DNA of 64,000 nt, taken from assembly GCA_028023455.1 (NCBI GenBank), contig JAQFVV010006738.1:312456-376455 (forward strand), written 5' to 3'. Positions 57,541-64,000 of this stretch are shown in pieces. Source of the stretch: Epiperipatus broadwayi. Lineage: Eukaryota; Onychophora; Udeonychophora; Euonychophora; Peripatidae. Both the position numbers and the translations under genes were made by a program. The notes under the pieces were generated by a model. It did no database searches. It worked only from the letters and a program-made list of their open reading frames with translations, and was not told the origin of the DNA. Numbering within the stretch: the stretch's first letter is position 1; each line of letters starts with the position of its first letter.

Positions 57541-57850
57541 ATGAGAGGAGAAATTAATTATTTAATAGAAATATCTCTAACTCGAGTTCCTTATGAGTCA
57601 ATGAAAGAAAAAAAAACCTCAGCAGCTTTTGACTTCTATGATTATCAACTTGAAAATGTAAATCAATTTAAATATGTTAGTAGTTTTATAAGTAGAAAGG
57701 TGGACTTTGACATTGAGTTACACGACTCCCATGTGCTGTTGCTTTTAAAAAATTAAAAGGCAGCACATTTTATGACAGGGAAGTAACTACTTGCAACATT
57801 CTAACTAATTCCAAAGATATTTTGAATGTAACTTTAATAATTAATGTTTA
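57541..57850 (+). mobile_element. LINE reverse-transcriptase fragment
   Basis: A 71-codon frame includes QLENVNQFKYVSSFISRKVD, matching the conserved stretch after the RT catalytic site (V-x-x-F-K-Y-L-G-S-x-I-S). It stops soon after, and the following 100 bases continue in another frame. Clade is uncertain, possibly RTE-like. Confidence 0.55.
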
Positions 57851-58059
57851 AAAACTCGGGTGTATCATTATCTTAGAAAAATCAACAACTTTTGGTTTGG
57901 ATAGTTGCCAGATTATGTATGTGGATCAGTATAAATATATTGATCACTTTCTAAATAGAAAACCAGATTTTGTATATACAGCACACACTCCAATCTCTGC
58001 TACATTTAGCAAGTTAAATCTGTTTATTCTAGTTACATAAACAACTACTTTAGTTGGTA

Positions 58060-60105
58060 ATGTAAGAGCTCTGATGATGACTGCTGGACAGTCAAATCTG
58101 TAGGTAAGAGGAGATAAAATAAATCATATATTAAAAGTGCATTGTGAAGTGTAAATTGTGGAGTATATGGTATATTATATATAATTCAGCAATGTAAATA
58201 AGAAGGAGAAATTGAAGGAAATTTTAATATTTCAAAGATGCAATAGTGTTTGCTTTCATTGAAACGATAGTATACTTTGGAAAACTCCAATTTAGAAGTG
58301 TTTTCTGGAAGAAGAAAAAACAGTATAATAATATCAAAATTTACTAATCCAAAGAATCACTATATGGTACTGTAATTCTTTGAATGATTTATATAATTAG
58401 TGCAAACCATGTCTTTAACATTTTATTTCTTTTTTCCAAACTCATTTATGGGGTCTTCCAAGGATGATAAGTTTATTAATAATGAAGATTATATCATTAT
58501 TTTCAATTCCAGATAAGCTATTAAAAAATGATCAACGTTCTCATCAATGTACTAAAAAATTTTTTCACCTGAGAATTTATGTCAAGAGGTCAATTTGAAG
58601 TTATATGATATTTATTGTAATATTATAGATATTCGACTGCAAATAAAAAATAAAGTGGTCCTGAGAATACAAATTAACAGTCACTACTGGAAAGCTGAAG
58701 TGTAATAATTTTTATTTCAAATTCTGTAAAATAAATATCCTAAAATATCCAGTATGGGGTGAAAAAAGACCAACTAAAGAAAAACTAAAAATTAAAGATG
58801 ATTAAAAATTGTTAGAATTTTAAATATAAAAAATATTCCTAGTAACCATATTAGTAACAAAAAAATAAATTAAATTATTGTAAACCACTGGGAACTTTCA
58901 CAGTTCTTTGAAAAAAAAACCATTTAATATAAACACTAAAAAAGACACAATTTGTGAATATCTAAATTTTTAAGACTGGAAAGACATAGAAGTAGAAATA
59001 CTAATTTTTTAATAAAGTTCTTTTGTAAGACTATTAAATTAATATAAAACTCAATAAGGACCAAAAACTCCAATATTAAACAAGTCATCTATACTCCTCT
59101 CATTTCATTTTGACATTGATATATATGCTTTCAGAAATTCTTCCTCAACATCAATGTTAACTTCTTCATAAATTTTTTTTTATAAGACCATTAAAATAAC
59201 ATAGAAGTCAATAAATCCTAGAAAACCCATTCTACGCCATTGATTTTCTTAACACTCTGGTTGGGACAGTAAGCTGGCAAAAATCGCTATCCCCCTTTTC
59301 ATTTTATATTTAAGCAATGAATGATGGGTCTGTTTGAATGAATTCCTCCCAATTCAAGACTGCAATAACATAGGACACAAGTGGTTATAAGGATCATAAT
59401 TTAGTTTTATCTTTCATGATTGTAAATATGTATATGAAAAAAAAATCATTCACACTCTTCTATCCTACTTCAAAAAAAACTTGAGAAATACTTCAGTTAA
59501 ATACTATCAGGCAACTAAGAGTCCATAATATCTCTTGATCTTAAAGAGATAAAAAGTTAATAAACTGACCATGCTGGCTGATGTGTAATGATAAGGAGCC
59601 CATCGATGTTCATTTACCAAATGAATCGTCTCATAATAATAACAGTTACAACAACAAGAACATATGCATTGGTCATTTAAGGCCTCAAAGAGGAATCAAA
59701 AGAATCCAGTTTCACATAACAGCAAACTTCTTTCTGCAGCATAAAAAAGGAAGTTATTTTTACATTTATAAAACCTATTTAATATATTCCTAATAAACAT
59801 TTTATATAAAATAATTATAAAATGCAAATGAGAAGTAGTCAACTTTTCCTTTTTTAAACATTAAATCTATTTCACTTGTATAATACTGTAGATAATAAAT
59901 CTCAAAAGTATAAAACATCATCTTAATTACTAATCATTGAAGATTAAGCTAAATAAAAATTAAAGTATGTGGTAATGTGATTATTAGCATTAAGTTTACA
60001 TAGATCTAGATACATAAATACAATACTATTACCCTAATCCACACTTATAAGTTAATTATATTTAATCAGAGATCATATATTTTATAGCTAGCCCCAAAGA
60101 CAATA
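58060..60105. other. AT-rich stretch, nothing assigned
   Basis: GCTCTGATGATGACTGCTGG at 58069 echoes foldback FB5. A 70-codon frame at 59581-59793 has no domain. No gene is recognised. Confidence 0.45.
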
Positions 60106-60109
60106 ATAT

Positions 60110-61740
60110 TGATAGATAATCACCTGTATGAATACATTCATGTACTTTTAGCCTAATTTTTTCAGCTGTTTTAAAATCACAAACAGTGCATTGGAAAGGT
60201 TTATCACCCATATGAGTTCTTTGATGTGTGATTACGTTTTTTGGTACTCATCTTATAGCTAAAGATGCTGTTTCCGCAGCCGACCCGTTCAAACCTGTGT
60301 TTTCTATAATACAACTTTTTAGTTGGCTACAGAATGCAGGCCGCTATGTCGCGTCGCAGTACAGCATGTATGTCGCATCGCAGCAATTATTTTCCGAATT
60401 CGCACAGTTTATAAAATAGTTACAGCTTGATGAGAGAGTTTGTATTTGAATTGGATGGAAATGTTGTTTTCATTGGATTTTTTTTTATTTTAAAGTATTG
60501 AAATGTTCAGATTTTTTAAAGTAATAATTCTAAGACTTTTTACAACGTACTGTATTGAAGTTTTAATTGGGAAAATGTTAAATATCTATGTTTTTAGTGA
60601 GTTGCAATTAGATAACGCGTCAAGTAATGTACTGTTCATAACATTCCACACGACACCGTGTGTATATTTTTGAAGTAAAAAAGAGCGGTACCAAAAAAAA
60701 TATCCAGTAAGAAAAGTGCAAATATACACGTTTTTTTTTTTTTTGTAAATTTCATAAAAAGCAAATATTATAAACATGTTTAGTAAGTAAAGAAGACATT
60801 TATATGTGTTTGTTGTTGTTTAAAAAAAGTTTGACTTTCTTTATTTTGTCCAAGTACAGTTATGATTTTGAATTTTTTTATTTTAGCATTACAAACAACA
60901 GAACACTAATCCTAAAAGTAACCCTAACTATAAAACTAAACCTAAAACTAACAGTAACAACTTTTACTTTTTATTGTCATTCTATTTCAAGTAAAAAATA
61001 GCCGTAATATCTCTTTGTCTGTAAAAAAAGAAAGAAATGTAAAACGAAGATTAAAAAAATACACTAAGAAATTTTACTTTTTATTACGATTATTATTTTT
61101 TAGTTAAACAACAACAACAAAAGTCGTAACTCAAGTAAAAAAATATCCGATAGAAAATTGATAAAAAAAAGCCATAACACAATTAAAAAAATATACGATA
61201 GAAAAGACATGAATCAAATTGTAATTTGTTGATTTTATTTTACATTTTATTATTATCATTTAAATTTTATACGTTAATAAAAAATAATATTTATAAAAGA
61301 CGATTTTGTTTTGTTTTTATTTTCGCATTACAAAAAAGCACAGCAAAATTATTATAATCAGCGGCCCGGGAATGGTCATATTTTATAGTTTTAGCTTGAA
61401 AACGGCGCCATCCAATGGAATCTTTATAAGACAAGTACCCGTTTTTTTTTGTAAGTGGTTTTGTAATCGCATGTGCTAAAGTAGAATGGTTTTTGTTCCA
61501 TGTGACTTTTTTCATATGTTTTAAAATTGCCATTTACCCCAGTTTTGTAATTGCAAGAAGTGCACTGAAAATATATTTTTCTCATAATAATTGATTCATG
61601 TAATTTTAAAATATTTGTTTGAGTAGTAATGAAATTGCAGAAATGACACTGAAGCAGTTTTTCTCCTATATTATTCATTTTAAAACACTTTAATGAATCT
61701 CTGCATAATTAATTTGTTTTATGTGGGAATGTATTCATAA
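60110..61740 (-). pseudogene. C2H2 zinc-finger gene, decayed and split by a transposon
   Basis: In minus-strand order, 61678-61440 encodes three fingers: CHFCNFITT... (final His replaced by Ile), CTSCNYKTG... (first His replaced by Tyr) and STCDYKTTYKKK (first Cys replaced by Phe, interrupted). After the inserted element, 60234-60118 continues ITHQRTHMGDKPFQC and the intact finger CTVCDFKTAEKIRLKVHECIH. Joining the two sides across the insertion gives finger three its normal twelve-residue spacing and H-x3-H, if one base of the poly-A run is discounted. A further degenerate finger with a stop may lie at 61680-61740. C2H2 arrays of this type bind DNA; this copy cannot be functional. It could be a duplicate or an old exon. 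Confidence 0.75.
60243..61439. mobile_element. Non-autonomous DNA transposon inserted in the zinc-finger gene
   Basis: This 1197-base element is bounded by GGTACTCATCTTATA on the left and, on the opposite strand, GGTACTTGTCTTATA on the right. It is flanked by the perfect 8-base duplication CGTTTTTT (60235-60242 and 61440-61447). The interior has GC-rich ends (60260-60410 and 61360-61420), including a short GTCGCGTCGCAGTACAGCA / GTCGCATCGCAGC repeat, and an AT-rich middle with a roughly 47-base tandem repeat at about 61115-61210. No transposase is encoded. GG termini with an 8-base duplication could mean Merlin or an atypical hAT; the superfamily is not settled. Confidence 0.75.
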
Positions 61741-61744
61741 AGCA

Positions 61745-63740
61745 CCTTTCTCAGTATTCTTTCAAAGAAATTGCAAACATTTCTTTCATATATTATCTTT
61801 TAGATAATGTTTGATTATTTTTATAAATTACTAGCAGAAAGAAGATTTCATCTTTTCTTTTTTTTTAATATTATTAAAAGACTATTAATGTAAAATGTTG
61901 TTTATATCTAAACAAATAGACTTTTTATAGATTAAAATTATGTATCTTTTAAAATAAAAGTTATGATATTAATATTGTCTAATATTTAAAAATTACTATC
62001 TAATCTTCATTTCTTTCAGGCAATTTAATAATTGTGATGGCTGACTAATTTTGTAATGAAACACTTTTAACAAAGTCCTTTAATCCTAATACACTTAATA
62101 TAATACTTTTTCCAAAAAAAAACTTAAAAACATTTTCAATTAAAATGTTTTTAGATCACTTACAATGGTTTTAAAAATTCAGGAATAAAACAAAATTATA
62201 ATTTTAAACGAAGACATCATTTTGAGATAATGAATTATCATTAAAAGAAATTAAATAATTTGTTTAAATTAATTTTCATATCTCTTTACAATTGACTTAT
62301 AATATTAGGAGGATTATCTCAAAATTACTCAGCTTTATACATATTTACTAAAAGTACTTTTCATACCTAAAATTCATCTACTTCATTAAATCAGCATTGT
62401 ATTTTCAATCAATCTTTCTTTCTGATCATAAATCATTGTGAAAACTCTTAAACAAAAGAAAAATAATAATACTTGTAATTTTACCCCATTATCTTTAAAT
62501 AAATAATTACATGATTAGTCACTCATTGTAGCACTGGAAGTAACAGGCTGATCTTCAACACAAACACATTTAGCTTTCTAATTCATCCTTCTACAACTGC
62601 GCTGAACCGTATAAGGCTATATTATCTTTAATTAGCCTCTGTCTTGTTAGAATACGATATACCAATAGTGAAGAATAAATTAAGTATAAGCAATAAATCA
62701 TTTGTATTTACTATTTAAAGGGGTTTATTCATTAAAGCAATCCATATAGATTGCATACTTCCAGAAAGTGATGAATGTTGTTTAACATTTTTTGGTTATC
62801 TTCAATATTATAACAATTCCTTGAATGATACCATTACTAAATAATTACTTGAGATTATCAAATTTGAGAATCACATGTATATGCAGTTATAGTGACCAAC
62901 ATTCTGTCCATAATAGATCATATGCCTCAAAAAAAAAAATTCTAATTCATAAAAGAGATACACTCATAAATCATAGATGGTCTGTGCTGTAGTTTAAAAG
63001 ATATTTTCCATGTGATTTTCTACAGACTTATAAATAATGATTAACACACCGGCAATACATATATATTTATCATATATTTATATTTTAAGAGTACATATTT
63101 AAAGATGTAATGATTTAGCTAGTAATGAAATTAATATCCTTTTAAATATTATGTAATTATTATTTTCTGAAAAATAAACAATGCAATGTAAGAGTTCACA
63201 ACTAAAATCTTGACTTTCAGAGAAACTATGTTGTTCGAGGGCATATTCTAAAACTTTTGATTTTGGGTCCTTAATAATGCATTGTTTATTCTTCTGCAAT
63301 TAAAATCTTACCTTTATTATTAACTAGATAGTATGCAATTAATATACTTATATGTACATTATAAGTTAAAAAGCTAGTTGTATAAAAGTTCATTATTTAC
63401 ATTTTAATATTTTAAACGTTTAATGTATATATAATTCCACAAAGTGCCTATCTACTTTGATAAATCAGATTAGTGAACTTTCTTTGGATAGTCTAATATA
63501 CTGCATTCATCTATTGCTTGAAGAATTTATTTTTTTTTATAAATCATAAAGCAATAAGCATTCCAATTATCATAAGCATACTAGGATTTATCACTGCTGA
63601 AAATGTCCTCAATCAAAAAACTCCTGTACTTGTCTCTACCATATTTGTCTACCCATAATAGCTGATAGAGAATTGTTTCCTAGGATGATCATGAGGACTT
63701 TTTTCCCCAGCAATTCCTTAATCTTCCTCCTCTGTATTTT
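61745..63740. other. AT-rich stretch, nothing assigned
   Basis: A 66-codon minus frame at 63099-63299 has no domain. No gene or repeat family is recognised. Confidence 0.5.
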
Positions 63741-63744
63741 CAAA

Positions 63745-64000
63745 TCAATCTTCCCTGAGATTACTCTTATTTACTTTTGGGATATGGTCTCGATGATTGT
63801 TATCAGTTTTTTATAATCTTCAACTGCCATTCTCATGATTTATTCTTTTCTCAGGATCTCCAAAACTCTATTTCTGCTCCAACAATATCTCTTTACTTTT
63901 CTTTCTTATAGTCCACATTTCTACATCATACAATCGTACATTCTGTATTAAGAATCATACATATTACTTTAAAAAATATTGCACATCTCTAATTGAATTT
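63745..64000 (-). mobile_element. Possible LINE fragment running off the window
   Basis: The minus strand gives LYDVEMWTIRKKSKEILL near 63945-63890, then a frame shift to GAEIEFWRS. This resembles the C-terminal region of LINE polyproteins (L-Y-G-x-E-x-W-x-x-x-K-K-x-x-x-x-L). It is partial and broken. Confidence 0.4.

Overview
This window looks like intergenic or intronic DNA from a large, repeat-rich, strongly AT-rich animal genome. I see no bacterial operons, no tRNA or rRNA gene and no convincing host exon apart from one wrecked zinc-finger gene. The mix of transposon families (Penelope-like, RTE and CR1/Jockey-type LINEs, Ty3/Gypsy, hAT-like elements, pogo-derived sequence, tRNA-derived SINEs and many foldbacks) is animal. 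An invertebrate such as an arthropod or mollusc fits best, but the lineage cannot be settled from sequence alone.

Layout. 1-4.2 kb: a foldback, then a decayed LINE interrupted by younger foldbacks and a head-to-head SINE pair. 4.2-17.8 kb: AT-rich DNA with tandem duplications, an hAT-like non-autonomous element (8.1-9.1 kb), one clear foldback copy and one doubtful one. 17.8-19.7 kb: a more GC-rich block bounded like a solo LTR. 20.3-27.9 kb: a graveyard of Penelope-like fragments, several arranged head to head. 28.3-29.7 kb: two foldbacks. 30.8-31.7 kb: the only intact non-retroelement reading frame, a 292-residue CENP-B/pogo-type protein with no DDE catalytic domain. 32.4-33.7 kb: LINE remnants. 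34.6-39.0 kb: a foldback and a near-perfect 337-base palindrome. 40.76-46.23 kb: a full-length young Gypsy-type retrotransposon on the minus strand, with 714-base LTRs, a 5-base target duplication and one 1292-codon gag-pol frame. 47-58 kb: foldbacks, SINEs and three kinds of LINE debris. 60.1-61.7 kb: a C2H2 zinc-finger pseudogene split by a 1197-base transposon with a perfect 8-base target duplication.

Function. The window records transposition rather than a pathway. The Gypsy element has every domain needed for its own cycle apart from one questionable integrase spacing. The CENP-B-type protein keeps its DNA-binding half and a PCNA-interaction (PIP-box) tail without a catalytic core, which makes it the best candidate here for a repurposed or trans-acting transposon product. 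No previously undescribed multi-gene system is visible; the candidates are that protein, the interrupted zinc-finger gene and the abundance of foldback and head-to-head structures.
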